The position numbers and the translations under genes were made by a program. This document shows positions 42,077 through 52,332 of a stretch of 64,000 nt of DNA, in pieces. The stretch comes from Maridesulfovibrio frigidus DSM 17176 (GTDB taxonomy: Bacteria; Desulfobacterota; Desulfovibrionia; Desulfovibrionales; Desulfovibrionaceae): assembly GCF_000711735.1 (NCBI RefSeq), contig NZ_JONL01000009.1:144712-208711 (forward strand), written 5' to 3'. Each line of letters opens with the position of its first letter. Position 1 is the stretch's first letter. The notes under the pieces are model-generated. The model had not been told where the DNA came from, ran no database searches, and worked only from the letters and a program-made list of their open reading frames with translations.

Positions 42077-44758
42077 TCAGTCAGAATTGGCAGGTAGCTT
42101 AACAACAAAACGGGTCCATTCTCCTGGAGAAGATAAAACTTTCATACTGCCACCGTGCTGGTCAGTTATAATGAAATAGGAAACAGACAATCCAAGCCCT
42201 GTACCCTGTCCAGCCTGTTTTGTTGTAAAGAATGGTTCGAACGCCCTTTTTCGGCAAGCTTCGTCCATTCCGGACCCGTTATCTTCAATCTCAACAGAAA
42301 CCATGTTAGATTCGCAATGTAGTCTGAGAGTCAAACACGGCCCCACGCTGGTATATTTTTTCTCGGCCATTGCGTGGGCGCCGTTTTTTATTAAATTAAG
42401 GAAAACTTGCTTAATTTCATTACCTTCACAAAAAACGGCAGGGATATTCACCCCATATTCACGATTTACTTTAATTTGTCTAAAATCAAATTTCTTGTCT
42501 AAATCATATTCGTTAGCAGCCAAATCAAGTGCACTATCTAAAAGATCCGACAAGTTATGGTTATCGGAGCTTTTAGCGCTTCTGCGACTAAACCCAAGCA
42601 TATTAGAAACTATCCCCCCCGCACGAAGTCCGGAAGCACTAATCCCTTCAAGAATTTGAAAGATATCACGTTCCTGAAGATACCCTTGCAAGTTCTCAAA
42701 GTCCAAGTTCCAACGCTCAGCGACCTTAAAATTGGCAGCAAGTTTTGGAGAAAGACGGCGATCGATATTTTGTGCACCTTGAATAATGGCACCAAGCGGA
42801 TTATTTATTTCATGAGCCATTCCAGCAGCGAGACTTCCGACCGACATCATTTTTTCATTTTGAACTATCATCTCTTCAAGCCGAACACGCTGAGTAACAT
42901 CATCGACCCTCACAACAGCCCCTTCAACTCCAATATCAGAAAGCGGATAAATAGTAATATCTTCATACCTTTCTTCTCCGCCATTATGACTGTATATATT
43001 CCTCTCAACATGGATTTCATGCTTAGAAACAGCTTCATCAATCCGATTCATTTGCGAGGAAAGACGAGGGAAAACAGATGATAAAATTTTACCTTCCGCT
43101 TCAGAGCAGCTAATTCCTGATACCTCTTGAGCCCTATGATTCCACTGAGTTACCACACCATTTATATCTAACCCAATAAGGACAGAAGGCATCGAATTAA
43201 TAATGCTATTCAGATAGTTACGCAAACTAATCAGTTCATATTCCGCTTGTTTCCGCTCAGTAATATCTGAATGAGTTCCTACAATTCTAATAGCACGTCC
43301 ATTTTCATGACGAGCAACAGCCTTTCCGCGCCCGCAAATCCAACACCACCCGCCATCTTTCTTTTGCATGCGAAATTCAACTTCAAAATTTTCTCTTTTA
43401 TTTTCAATACATTCTGAGTTTACTACCATTGCTAATTCGCGATCATCAGAATGTATTAAATCAAGCCATGAATCCACATGAGCAGGGACTTCATCAGCTC
43501 CATACCCAAGCATCGCTTTATATCCAGGACTGTAATACACAATATTTGTATCTATTTCCCAATCCCAGAGACCATCGCGGTTAGCCTCCATTGCCCAAGC
43601 AAACCGTTCTTCACTTCTACGAATCTTATCTTCAGCCTTGCGAAGCCTGAAAACATAAATCAAAAGAACGCCTGAAGACAATAAAAGAAGAGATATAAAG
43701 AGAATCGCTATGAGAATGGATTTACGGTGATCTTTGAAAATAGATACGGGTTCATGCAATAATTCAATGTTATCAGGCAAAAGGTTAGAGGACACGCCAA
43801 ACTTACGTAAAACGTCGTAGTCAAGCACAATTTTATTTACATCCCCCCCAGCTACAACATCAATATCCTTTACTGCCCTTCCAGCAATAATGTCTGTGGC
43901 CATTTCACCGGCAGCAGCACCTTGCTCAAAATGAGAGATAACTTCCCCACCTATTATTCCTTGCCCCAAACCATGTTCCCACAAATGAAAAATTGGCGCC
44001 TTACTATACTTTTCAATAGATTTAAGGGCTTCATCAAATGACTTAGAAGTTAAATTTTTATCTCTATAAGCCGACAACAATAATATCGCATTAGACTGAG
44101 GAAGTTCTGCCAATTTACGCTCAAACTCTTCCCAAGAGAAATCTTGCAAAGGAAGAATATCAAGCATCATATTCGGGAAATTATTTTTTTGTTTTTCAAA
44201 AGTTTTAAGGTCGCCTTGTCCACTGGGAGAGTCATCTACAATTGCATATATTTTTTCAGTTTTAGGAAGCAACCTCAAAATCAAATTCAAAGTCTCACGC
44301 ATTGAGACCTCTTCAATAACTCCGGTAACAAGATCGTTTGAATTCATGGACAAAGCCAATTTACGATTATTTACACCGCAAAAGACTATAGGAATTTCTG
44401 GAAAAAGATCTTCCTTATATTTTAAGACAAACTTTAAAGCATTATCGTCAGATGTAATAACAGCATCATAGGGACTAATATTTTCTAGTTTTAATTTTAA
44501 GTGTTCATGGAAAGCGGTAATATTCTTTGGAGCATAAAAACGCTTGCTATCCATAAATTCAACATCAAGCTTCACGTCTGCAGGATCAAGCACAGACTTA
44601 ATGCCGTCAATCTGCTGAAAAAAAGTCGGGAAAGCAGGATGATATGAACTGATAAGAAGTACACGTTTATCGGAAGCAAACAAAGTAACAGGTGTTATCA
44701 TTACGGAAAGCAAGAAAAAGGAAATGACTATCAAAATAATTCTTCGTATCATATTCAT
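42077..44758 (-). CDS. Sensor histidine kinase with ABC-type periplasmic binding domain and two PAS domains
   Basis: 893 residues. After a signal/membrane segment (~7-28) comes a periplasmic binding-protein-like domain (~32-320; RVLLISSYHPAFPTF, IVFCGVNNRKLA, VTGVIEE), then a membrane segment (~350-370). PAS/PAC runs ~385-510 with WDWEIDTNIVYYSPGYKAML, and a second PAS runs ~520-635. The HisKA H-box is GMAHEINNPLG (~663), and HATPase_c has an N-box (LNLIKNGAHAM), EDNGSGMD and GTGLGLSVSY. All catalytic boxes look intact. It senses an unknown ligand. It converges on the decarboxylase gene with 5 bp between them. No regulator gene is adjacent. Confidence 0.88.
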   Translation of the reverse strand: MNMIRRIILIVISFFLLSVMITPVTLFASDKRVLLISSYHPAFPTFFQQIDGIKSVLDPADVKLDVEFMDSKRFYAPKNITAFHEHLKLKLENISPYDAVITSDDNALKFVLKYKEDLFPEIPIVFCGVNNRKLALSMNSNDLVTGVIEEVSMRETLNLILRLLPKTEKIYAIVDDSPSGQGDLKTFEKQKNNFPNMMLDILPLQDFSWEEFERKLAELPQSNAILLLSAYRDKNLTSKSFDEALKSIEKYSKAPIFHLWEHGLGQGIIGGEVISHFEQGAAAGEMATDIIAGRAVKDIDVVAGGDVNKIVLDYDVLRKFGVSSNLLPDNIELLHEPVSIFKDHRKSILIAILFISLLLLSSGVLLIYVFRLRKAEDKIRRSEERFAWAMEANRDGLWDWEIDTNIVYYSPGYKAMLGYGADEVPAHVDSWLDLIHSDDRELAMVVNSECIENKRENFEVEFRMQKKDGGWCWICGRGKAVARHENGRAIRIVGTHSDITERKQAEYELISLRNYLNSIINSMPSVLIGLDINGVVTQWNHRAQEVSGISCSEAEGKILSSVFPRLSSQMNRIDEAVSKHEIHVERNIYSHNGGEERYEDITIYPLSDIGVEGAVVRVDDVTQRVRLEEMIVQNEKMMSVGSLAAGMAHEINNPLGAIIQGAQNIDRRLSPKLAANFKVAERWNLDFENLQGYLQERDIFQILEGISASGLRAGGIVSNMLGFSRRSAKSSDNHNLSDLLDSALDLAANEYDLDKKFDFRQIKVNREYGVNIPAVFCEGNEIKQVFLNLIKNGAHAMAEKKYTSVGPCLTLRLHCESNMVSVEIEDNGSGMDEACRKRAFEPFFTTKQAGQGTGLGLSVSYFIITDQHGGSMKVLSSPGEWTRFVVKLPANSD

Positions 44759-45080
44759 CTCATATTTTTCGGTCAGTAATAGTTCGAAATAGTAAGAAAA
44801 GTTTTCATGTATTCATAATATATAATACATTGAAATAAAAAGAGTCAAACTAATTAAGCACTTTATACCATACTCAATTAAACAACACTAATAAAAAACA
44901 AAAGAACTCAAAAGTGAATGCTTAATAACATTAAAGCTGATCTACATCTGTTAAACAAACAATCTTTTATTTAGATATGATTTTAACAGAAATAGTAATG
45001 ATTCTTGACAATATCATATATTTATAAAATAAATCAGTATAAAGATAGATCAAAGACAATTTAACATAAGGAGAATAAGA
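44759..45080. other. 322-bp divergent intergenic region
   Basis: Very AT-rich sequence between the minus-strand kinase gene and the superoxide reductase gene. TTGACA at 45005-45010 is followed 14 bp later by TAAAAT, a poorly spaced promoter candidate. AAGGAGAA lies 8-10 bases before the superoxide reductase ATG. No other element is recognised. Confidence 0.4.
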
Positions 45081-45494
45081 ATGACTTCAAGAAGAAATTT
45101 TATGGCGATGTCAGCTGCGGCAGTTGCAGGAACCCTTCTAGCGGGCGGAACAGCTTCTGCGGGAGACGAGCTGGAATTCCCTTATAATGTTGCTTTCACT
45201 CAAAAACACCCTGGGCATTGGGCAAACAAAGCTGGTAGCCACGTTCCTGAAGTTGAAGTAAAAAATAACAAACTCATCGTGAGTACTCCTCACCCTATGT
45301 CAGAAAAACATTACATTGTTCGCCACACTCTTGTTGATAAAAAAGGTAACTTTATAGACGGCCACACCTTTGCGCCAACAGATAAAAAAGCTGTCTCGAC
45401 ATTCAAACTGCCAGCTAATAGCGCAGGAAAAAAATTCTACGTAACAAGCTTCTGTAACAAACATGATCTGTGGGTTCAGAAAGTAAAGTTGTAA
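45081..45494 (+). CDS. Periplasmic superoxide reductase-like protein (neelaredoxin/desulfoferrodoxin family)
   Basis: 137 residues. A Tat signal (SRRNFMAMSAAAVAG, ~3-17) predicts export of a folded iron protein. The iron-site residues of the active centre are present: His in GSHVPEVEV (~53), two His in TPHPMSEKHYI (~70 and 76) and the C-terminal CNKHDLW (Cys ~127, His ~130). The Glu-Lys pair that normally precedes the first His (EKHVP) is replaced by Gly-Ser. No N-terminal rubredoxin-like desulforedoxin domain is present. It would reduce superoxide in the periplasm or bind iron in a related redox role. Good AAGGAG site. Confidence 0.82.
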   Translation: MTSRRNFMAMSAAAVAGTLLAGGTASAGDELEFPYNVAFTQKHPGHWANKAGSHVPEVEVKNNKLIVSTPHPMSEKHYIVRHTLVDKKGNFIDGHTFAPTDKKAVSTFKLPANSAGKKFYVTSFCNKHDLWVQKVKL

Positions 45495-45566
45495 TCATTC
45501 AACTGCTGCGGTCAGTCTTTGGAAGTATTTTAGTCTTAAACCAGAACTTTAGGAGAATAATCGTCA

Positions 45567-46949
45567 ATGTTTTTCAAACAGATAACCACCGAAGGCCTTG
45601 GTTGCTATTCATACATAATAGGCTGTCCCGCAGCAGGACAGATGGCTGTTGTAGACCCTAAACGTGACGTGCAAGAGTATCTCGACATTTCCCGTGAAGA
45701 GGGAATGAAGATTACTCACGTCATTAACACACATGTGCATGCTGACCACGTAGGCGGTGAGCAGGAGCTTAAGTCCTTAACCGGGGCGGAGTTATTCATT
45801 CATGAAAACGCAAAAGTAGCCTACAAGCACACCCCTCTTGCTGAGGGAGATTCCATTTCTCTAGGTAGTTCCAAAATGGACTTCATATACACTCCGGGGC
45901 ACACACCTAATGCCGTTTCTATTCTTATAACTGACACCATGCGCGGTACTGATCCGTGGATGATTCTTACTGGAGACTTGCTCTTTGTCGGCGATATTGG
46001 TCGGCCAGATCTTCCCGGAGATGAAATCCTAGATCAGCAGGTAGCAAATCTCTATGACAGCCTTTATGTCAAACTCGGGAAACTTCCTGACTATCTTGAA
46101 GTGTTTCCCGCTCACGGACAAGGATCACTTTGCGGTAAAGGCATGAGTGCTAAACCAAGCACAACACTGGGTTACGAAAGACGCAACAATCCCATGCTGA
46201 AGTTTGAATCTTTTGAAAAATTTAAAGAAGTAGTCATGCAATCATTTCCAGCACGTCCCAAATCTTTCAGCCACATCATTGAAACAAACTTTAAAGGTGC
46301 GCCACTTCTCGAGCGGTGTCCTCTAGACAGGGCAATGAATCCAGAAAAATTCAAACAGATTATGGACGGAGGCGCGACTGTTATTGATATCCGTGATGCA
46401 GCTGGATTTGGTGGATTCCATATTCCGGGAAGTATCAGCATCGGACTTGAAAAACAGCTTGCAAACTGGGTAGGAATGGTTGTTGAGCCAAATGCAGACA
46501 TATTACTGGTCGTAAACTCCAAAGCAGACTACGACCGCATGTGCCTTGAACTGCACCGCATTGGATACGACAATATATTTGGATACTTACTCGGGGGAAT
46601 AAGCTCTTGGCTCCTTGCCGGATACCCTGTGAAAAGCTTGGCGCAAAAATCTACCGCAGATTTGCAAGAAGCGATTGATGCAAATCAAGATTTCATATTA
46701 TTAGACGTTCGAACTCCCATGGAATGGGATGCAGGACACGTTAATGGAGCAGTTCACAGCCCTCTTGTGAAGGTTCTCGAAGAAGGATTTGATGTGAACA
46801 AAGACACCCCTGTAATTGTCATGTGCGGATCTGGTTATCGCTCAAATATTGTAGGGAGTTTTCTACAGAACAATGGGCATAAGCAAGTTTGCTCACTCGC
46901 TGGAGGAGCACTGGCTTGGGGACGTTCAGGGCACCAATTAGTTCAGTAG
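45567..46949 (+). CDS. MBL-fold hydrolase with two rhodanese domains (persulfide dioxygenase-like)
   Basis: 460 residues. The beta-lactamase-fold domain (~1-240) has HVHADHVGG (~56-64), GHTPNAV and TGDLLFVGD, the ETHE1-type mononuclear iron arrangement. The first rhodanese domain (~260-360) lacks the catalytic Cys (VVNSKADY) and is probably structural. The second (~365-460) keeps it (VMCGSGYRS). Such fusions oxidise glutathione persulfide or move sulfane sulfur. It lies 72 bp after the superoxide reductase gene and ends at a strong terminator, so both may respond to oxygen and sulfur stress. Confidence 0.85.
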   Translation: MFFKQITTEGLGCYSYIIGCPAAGQMAVVDPKRDVQEYLDISREEGMKITHVINTHVHADHVGGEQELKSLTGAELFIHENAKVAYKHTPLAEGDSISLGSSKMDFIYTPGHTPNAVSILITDTMRGTDPWMILTGDLLFVGDIGRPDLPGDEILDQQVANLYDSLYVKLGKLPDYLEVFPAHGQGSLCGKGMSAKPSTTLGYERRNNPMLKFESFEKFKEVVMQSFPARPKSFSHIIETNFKGAPLLERCPLDRAMNPEKFKQIMDGGATVIDIRDAAGFGGFHIPGSISIGLEKQLANWVGMVVEPNADILLVVNSKADYDRMCLELHRIGYDNIFGYLLGGISSWLLAGYPVKSLAQKSTADLQEAIDANQDFILLDVRTPMEWDAGHVNGAVHSPLVKVLEEGFDVNKDTPVIVMCGSGYRSNIVGSFLQNNGHKQVCSLAGGALAWGRSGHQLVQ

Positions 46950-46970
46950 TAAAACTATCATTGTCATCAT

Positions 46971-47007
46971 AAAAAAACGCCCGACATAGTATATGCCGGG
47001 CGTTTTT
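46971..47007. terminator. Bidirectional intrinsic terminator
   Basis: ACGCCCG (46977-46983) pairs with CGGGCGT (46997-47003), extended by ACAT/ATGC-type inner pairing, flanked by A7 and T5. It separates the convergent MBL-rhodanese and chemoreceptor genes. Confidence 0.92.
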
Positions 47008-47035
47008 GTTTTCTATATAAGGTTAGTGGTTAAGA

Positions 47036-48745
47036 CTAACTTTTGCCGAGTTTCTGTACAATTGAATTCAAATTATCAACAAGGCGATTAATATCAGCTA
47101 GCGATTCTGTAGCTTTCCCCATTCCTTCAGCTGTCTCGGAAGCAACCATGGAAACGTCACCAACTGCGCGATTAATTTCTTCGGATGTAGCTGACTGCTC
47201 TTCGCTGGCAGTCGCAATTGATTCAATCTGACTAGCAGTTGCATCAACTATATTAACGATTTCGTTCATAAACTCACCGGACTCGGAAGCCGCCTCAGTA
47301 CTTACAATAATATCTTTTGCTGCGAGTTCTACAGCTTGAATGTTTTCTCTGGCATTAGCCTGAATACTAGAAACCGCATTTCCAACTTCTTTAGTCGCAT
47401 CCATGGTCTTTTCTGCCAGTTTACGAACTTCGTCAGCAACAACCGCGAATCCGCGCCCAGCTTCACCAGCTCTGGCAGCTTCAATTGCAGCATTAAGAGC
47501 AAGTAAATTTGTCTGATCAGCAATGTCAGTAATAACATTCATGATGTGCCCGATGCTGTCCGCCTGTTCACCAAGAGCGCCCATGGTTTCCTTCAGCTTC
47601 ATAATACGCTCCTGAATTTGTCCAATTGAGTCGATAGCTCTCTTAACACCCTTTGCACCAGTTTGAGCATTCTCTTTTGATTGCTCAGCACTTTGGGCTG
47701 CATCTGAGGCATTACGCGCCACTTCAAAAACAGTACTGTTCATTTCTTCCATGGCAGTTGCAGTTTCAGCAACTCTATCTCTCTGGATATCAACACCGTT
47801 ATTTACCTGCTCAACCTGAGCAGCAAGGCCGCTGATAGCCATAAAAACTTCTTCGGAAATTGAGCCGGCTTCGTCGGCCCCCTCTTGCATTGCCAGTACT
47901 AAGCTTGAAACTTCATCTTGCTTCTCCTTGGCTTTGACCAAGGCTTCTTCAGCTTTCATCGAACTCTGCTCAGCCAAAGTCCCTTTCTCTACGGCTTCAT
48001 TAATGGTCTCGCCTATCTTTCGAACCATCCGCGCTAAGGCGTCTTTAAGAGTCAAAAGTTCAGCCGTATAATTGCCTGAAACTTCAGCTTTAAGATCACC
48101 GTCAGCTACAGCCTTAGCGTAATTTCGGAGTCGTTCAAGAGGCAGAGTAATTTTACGGTTAACCATGATTAGAACTATTAAAACAGCCAAAGCTGATAAT
48201 ATTGTGAATCCGACCTGAATCCAGACAAGCATTGATATTTTGCTTTCAGCATCGGCCTGCATCATGACCACAGCTTTATTCATATTCTTTAAAACATTTA
48301 CACTTTTAACTGAAAGCTGGGCAGGTGTAACTGTATCAGATTTTGAAAGAACATTATTAAGCATCACAACAAACTCATCCCACTGCGAATTTACGACAGA
48401 AAGCTGAGACCGGACAGCATCATTGGGAGCGGGAATATGAACGGAAGGTCCATTAATATCTAATGTTAATGGCGCCTTTCCTGAGAAAGTAAGAGCCGCT
48501 AATGTTGCTGCAAAGATCCCTTTAGTTTTCTCTACCTGATTTTTACCGGCCGCATCTCCTGTTTGCATAAACAAAAGAGCTTCCTTAGTTACTTTCTGTG
48601 AAAGCATTCTTTGTCGGCCAGCGAGGTTTATGACCAAGCCATCATCTTTCTGACTTGAAGTTACATAAGTAGTTCCTGCAAACATGCATAATACAATCAA
48701 AAATATACCAACAAAAGACGCGACTAAACGAAATTTTAAACTCAT
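47036..48745 (-). CDS. Methyl-accepting chemotaxis protein with PilJ-type sensor domain
   Basis: About 569 residues from the ATG at 48745 (AGAGGG site 7 bases upstream; the ATG at 48772 lacks one). The first membrane segment is at ~6-26. The PilJ/NarX-type periplasmic domain (~28-175) begins with [19 protein letters not shown]. The second membrane segment is at ~180-200, followed by HAMP (~202-255). The signalling hairpin has the conserved tip [19 protein letters not shown] (~405-423) and flanking methylation helices. It senses an unknown periplasmic ligand, possibly nitrate-like, given the domain type. It is transcribed alone. Confidence 0.92.
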   Translation of the reverse strand: MSLKFRLVASFVGIFLIVLCMFAGTTYVTSSQKDDGLVINLAGRQRMLSQKVTKEALLFMQTGDAAGKNQVEKTKGIFAATLAALTFSGKAPLTLDINGPSVHIPAPNDAVRSQLSVVNSQWDEFVVMLNNVLSKSDTVTPAQLSVKSVNVLKNMNKAVVMMQADAESKISMLVWIQVGFTILSALAVLIVLIMVNRKITLPLERLRNYAKAVADGDLKAEVSGNYTAELLTLKDALARMVRKIGETINEAVEKGTLAEQSSMKAEEALVKAKEKQDEVSSLVLAMQEGADEAGSISEEVFMAISGLAAQVEQVNNGVDIQRDRVAETATAMEEMNSTVFEVARNASDAAQSAEQSKENAQTGAKGVKRAIDSIGQIQERIMKLKETMGALGEQADSIGHIMNVITDIADQTNLLALNAAIEAARAGEAGRGFAVVADEVRKLAEKTMDATKEVGNAVSSIQANARENIQAVELAAKDIIVSTEAASESGEFMNEIVNIVDATASQIESIATASEEQSATSEEINRAVGDVSMVASETAEGMGKATESLADINRLVDNLNSIVQKLGKS

Positions 48746-48845
48746 ACCGCTACCCTCTTTATACAAAAACATTGTTGAATAATACGGGCAATGCGACTAC
48801 GCACAACAATAAAAATTTATCTATAAAAAATAGATATCAAAGTCC

Positions 48846-49928
48846 TTACTCAGGACGTAATATTTCAAAAACATCTTCGATAATTGCTTCAAAGGTAGGG
48901 AGCAGTTTTTTAAAATCCCCCATACTTAACCCAATGTTTACCCATGCAGCTTCACTTATTCCCCCCAGAACGGGAGAAACACCAAGATCGTAACCTAAGG
49001 CGCGGGCGACATAATCTGCAACATGAACAACTCCTGCATCGGGATCATTTTTAGCTTTTTCAGGATTATGGTGACCTGCTGCGGATATCACTAGATTTTT
49101 AGGAAAGCTCCAATCCTTAATAATTACTCCCCCAAGAATTGCGTGGTTAAATCCCAGCAATTCTTGCTCTGCCGCATAAAAGCTTGTCCCTTCTTTATTC
49201 GCCCTCTTTAAAAGCTCAACTGCAAGGCTTTTCTGACTTTCAAAAACAACATACAATCCGATATCATGCAGCAATCCAGCCACAAAGAAACGTTCTGGAT
49301 CACCGAGATTTGCCGCACGCGCTATCTCCTGAGCAATTACTCCACATGCGATTGAATGTTTCCAAAATTTTTCAACCTCTAAAACTGAGACTTTAGAACG
49401 CTTAAAAAGACTTAGTGAAACTGTCCCTAGAGCTAAAGATCCCGCCTGCTTAAAACCAAGCAAAGCTACAGCCCTAGTAGGAGTATCAACTTCAGTTCTA
49501 AAACTGAACATAGCACTGTTCGCAAGCCGAAGAATTGCAGCAACAAGTTTAGGATCCTTACTTATTACTGCAGCAAGATCACTAGCAGAACTATCAGAAT
49601 CATTAATAACATTTTGAATTTGGATTAGTACCTGCGGCAGTGAAGGCAGCGAAACCTTCTTTTTCAAAAAATCACGCGGCCCAGCAGGCTTTTTACCATC
49701 CCACGGTTCAACGGATGTCAGTTGCGGTTTAGCCTTATACTCATCTGGACGCTTAATCATATCATGATAAATACGATCCTCAGACATTCTGCGCAGTATC
49801 GATACAAGCTCAAAATCCACGTTAGATTCGCTGAACACCTTATCAACAAATTCATTGGCAGCTTCTTTAATCTCTGGATTAATGACAGCTTCTTTTTTAA
49901 CTTCTAATTCTATTTCACTTTCGACCAT
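48846..49928 (-). CDS. HDOD-domain signalling protein
   Basis: About 360 residues from the ATG at 49928 (AAAGG about 9 bases upstream). A longer ORF to 50030 runs into the upstream epimerase gene. The N-terminal ~100 residues are charged and helical. The HDOD domain (~120-320) starts SLPSLPQVLIQIQ and contains DPKLVAAILRLANSA, TRAVALLGF and the retained HD pair in LLHDIGLYV. HDOD proteins act in signalling, often with c-di-GMP or motility. It lies 55 bp after the pel-locus epimerase and may be the last gene of that operon. Confidence 0.82.
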   Translation of the reverse strand: MVESEIELEVKKEAVINPEIKEAANEFVDKVFSESNVDFELVSILRRMSEDRIYHDMIKRPDEYKAKPQLTSVEPWDGKKPAGPRDFLKKKVSLPSLPQVLIQIQNVINDSDSSASDLAAVISKDPKLVAAILRLANSAMFSFRTEVDTPTRAVALLGFKQAGSLALGTVSLSLFKRSKVSVLEVEKFWKHSIACGVIAQEIARAANLGDPERFFVAGLLHDIGLYVVFESQKSLAVELLKRANKEGTSFYAAEQELLGFNHAILGGVIIKDWSFPKNLVISAAGHHNPEKAKNDPDAGVVHVADYVARALGYDLGVSPVLGGISEAAWVNIGLSMGDFKKLLPTFEAIIEDVFEILRPE

Positions 49929-49983
49929 TATATGAACCTTTGCTATTATTAAAAAATCTACATTTAAAATTTTATGAAATTCA

Positions 49984-50940
49984 TCAGGATGACTCTGCCC
50001 ATTCAATAGTTTTTGCAAGTCCTTCCTCAAAAGAGACTTGCGGGCTGAAACCTATCTCTGATATTTTACTTACGTCTGCTCTTGAATGTTTAATGTCACC
50101 AGCTCGCTCAGGCCGAAAATCAATTTCCGATGGCCCACCTGTCAATTTAGATACAGACTCAGCAAGCTGGAGAATGGAAATACCATTTCCGGTTCCTACA
50201 TTATATATACCGCAAAGAGGCCCTCTGCCCTGCGGATCTAGTCCGGATGCTATCAGGTATGAATCAACAACATCGGATACATATAGAAAATCACGAGATT
50301 GTTCCCCGTCACCGAAGATTACCATTTTTTTTCCGGCCAGACCAAAGTCAACAAATCTTGAAATAACACCGCTATACTGACTTGCCGGGTCCTGCCTCGG
50401 ACCGAATATGTTGAAAAAACGAAGAGAACAACCATATCCGCTTTTTTCTATCAAACAAGAAGACTTGTATTTTGCCATTCCGTAAGGACTTACATGCTCA
50501 ACTTGATCCGTTGCATACTCTTCGCGTACTGGTAATCTTTCTTCATTGCCGTACTCCGCAGCAGAGCCTGCAAAAATAAATCTGGAAATGCCAAGATCTT
50601 GAGCGGACTTGTGCATTATTTTTGTAGCTTCAAAATTGGTATCCAGCGTAAGTTCAGGATGATTCACAGAATATGGAACGCTCACAATAGCTGCCAAATG
50701 AAAAACAACATCGAGCTCAGGGTAATCCACTTTTAACTTTTCAAGAAGTCCCTCATCCAAAATGGAGGCTTCCTTAAACTTAAAATTGGGATGATCTTCA
50801 AACCCCTTCATATTGTGAACATAGCCAGTAAATAGTTGATCCACCCCAACAACAAAATGTCCTAGGTCAATCAATTGCTGGGTTAAATGACTTCCTATAA
50901 AACCGGCACACCCGGTAACCATACACACTTTTGATATCAT
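49984..50940 (-). CDS. UDP-sugar 4-epimerase (SDR), probable UDP-GlcNAc epimerase for Pel
   Basis: 318 residues. It has the NAD-binding loop TGCAGFIGSHL (~8-18), VFHLAAIVSVPYSV, the catalytic Tyr-Lys motif SPYGMAKYKSS (~151-161) and SLRFFNIFGPRQ. The closest described role in a pel locus is PelX, a UDP-GlcNAc C4-epimerase that supplies UDP-GalNAc for the GalNAc-containing Pel polymer. Its position directly after pelG supports this. A UDP-glucose or UDP-glucuronate epimerase is not excluded. Confidence 0.8.
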   Translation of the reverse strand: MISKVCMVTGCAGFIGSHLTQQLIDLGHFVVGVDQLFTGYVHNMKGFEDHPNFKFKEASILDEGLLEKLKVDYPELDVVFHLAAIVSVPYSVNHPELTLDTNFEATKIMHKSAQDLGISRFIFAGSAAEYGNEERLPVREEYATDQVEHVSPYGMAKYKSSCLIEKSGYGCSLRFFNIFGPRQDPASQYSGVISRFVDFGLAGKKMVIFGDGEQSRDFLYVSDVVDSYLIASGLDPQGRGPLCGIYNVGTGNGISILQLAESVSKLTGGPSEIDFRPERAGDIKHSRADVSKISEIGFSPQVSFEEGLAKTIEWAESS

Positions 50941-50958
50941 GATACGAATCCTTGCGAA

Positions 50959-52329
50959 CTAAACCACCGGCTGGCCGGCGAAAGTTATATATTCTAAATC
51001 TGTTACACTTTTTGAAACGAAATAATATGCAAACATCAGAGAAATAAAACAGGAATAGCAATACCCGTATCCATAAAAAGTGAAACCTAGTTTCATACTG
51101 AGCAAGGTAAGCCCGGTATTACTAATAAGAAATATCAGCGTAATAAAAAGAACCTCTTTGCGAAGATCAAAGTAGAACAATATAATCACAGCAACCGAGA
51201 GCATCACTTGCATAAGAGATCCTATCAAGGCGATCTGAAGCAAAGGCTTCTGGATAGGCGAAAGTCCCACTATTTCGATGAAGTCAGATGCCATAAAAAG
51301 GCAAAGCAAAGTTAATGACCCTTGAACAATCAAAATTTCGCGCAAACTTTCTTTGAGCATGTGGATCATACCCTTCTTTTCTTCCAATATACTGGCAAGG
51401 TCTTTCTTAGATATTATTTTTGCGAAATAATCATGGTAATGCTCATAAAATTTGGTTTCAATCTTTACCAAAAAAATTGCCAAAGTTGGGACAATCGTCA
51501 AATAAGCAAAGAAAATAGGCCCTTCATACATATCATGAGTCCGAAGGTATGGAACGACCATTCTTGAATCAGGCGCAAACCAAAATAAAATTTTATCTAT
51601 CCAAATTGCCAAATTGAACAGCATGCCTATCAAAGCAAGCTCCCAGTACTTAATAAAATAAGTAAACATGGACCAGTCCATGACCCTTGTAGGCGGAAAC
51701 TCAGCTAGAAGCCTAGCCAGAAGCCAGAAATATATTACAGCCTGACCAATGGTATAACCAAGTAAATATCCATCCAGTCCCATAACCGGATAAAGCAGAA
51801 AAGCGCCGCCCACACTGATAGAAGTCCCCACGGCAAAGGCCTGAACGATGCTCCGGAAATCTTTTACGGCAGAAAGAAAAATCATCGCAAGCCAGATCAT
51901 TGCCACAATGAGGAAAAGCATAACCGCGATAATTTTATATGTAACCGTAAGTTCAAAGGTCCATAAGCCGCCTATTCCAATAATAGATCCGATAATAAGC
52001 ACCATCACCGAGCTTGAAAAAAAGGCTGTAAGAGTTATTCGCTCTTCTCCCATATAAAATTTATCGGCAAGATACCTAGTCACTACCAACTGAATATATC
52101 CGACATAAACCAGCGTAAAAGCATAAACATACACAATTGTAGTCCTGAATATTTCCTGGTCAAGCCGAGTAAAGCCAGAATAGGAATATAGCCCGAGAAC
52201 GGACAGGCAAAGGACGCTCATGAGCCAAGGACCGGACGAAACCATTGCGGCATATAAGTAAGCCGACATCTCCGATAAATAGCTGTCCTTGCCCAGCATT
52301 CGTCTTAATTCAAACCCAATTCCAGCCAT
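50959..52329 (-). CDS. pelG: Pel polysaccharide inner-membrane transporter PelG
   Basis: 456 residues with about 12 hydrophobic segments and the conserved PelG N-terminus MAGIGFELRRMLGKDSYLSE (residues 1-20). PelG belongs to the polysaccharide transporter/MOP superfamily and, with PelD and PelE, forms the inner-membrane synthase complex used by PelF. It starts 3 bp after the pelF stop. Confidence 0.92.
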   Translation of the reverse strand: MAGIGFELRRMLGKDSYLSEMSAYLYAAMVSSGPWLMSVLCLSVLGLYSYSGFTRLDQEIFRTTIVYVYAFTLVYVGYIQLVVTRYLADKFYMGEERITLTAFFSSSVMVLIIGSIIGIGGLWTFELTVTYKIIAVMLFLIVAMIWLAMIFLSAVKDFRSIVQAFAVGTSISVGGAFLLYPVMGLDGYLLGYTIGQAVIYFWLLARLLAEFPPTRVMDWSMFTYFIKYWELALIGMLFNLAIWIDKILFWFAPDSRMVVPYLRTHDMYEGPIFFAYLTIVPTLAIFLVKIETKFYEHYHDYFAKIISKKDLASILEEKKGMIHMLKESLREILIVQGSLTLLCLFMASDFIEIVGLSPIQKPLLQIALIGSLMQVMLSVAVIILFYFDLRKEVLFITLIFLISNTGLTLLSMKLGFTFYGYGYCYSCFISLMFAYYFVSKSVTDLEYITFAGQPVV

Positions 52330-52332
52330 CAG

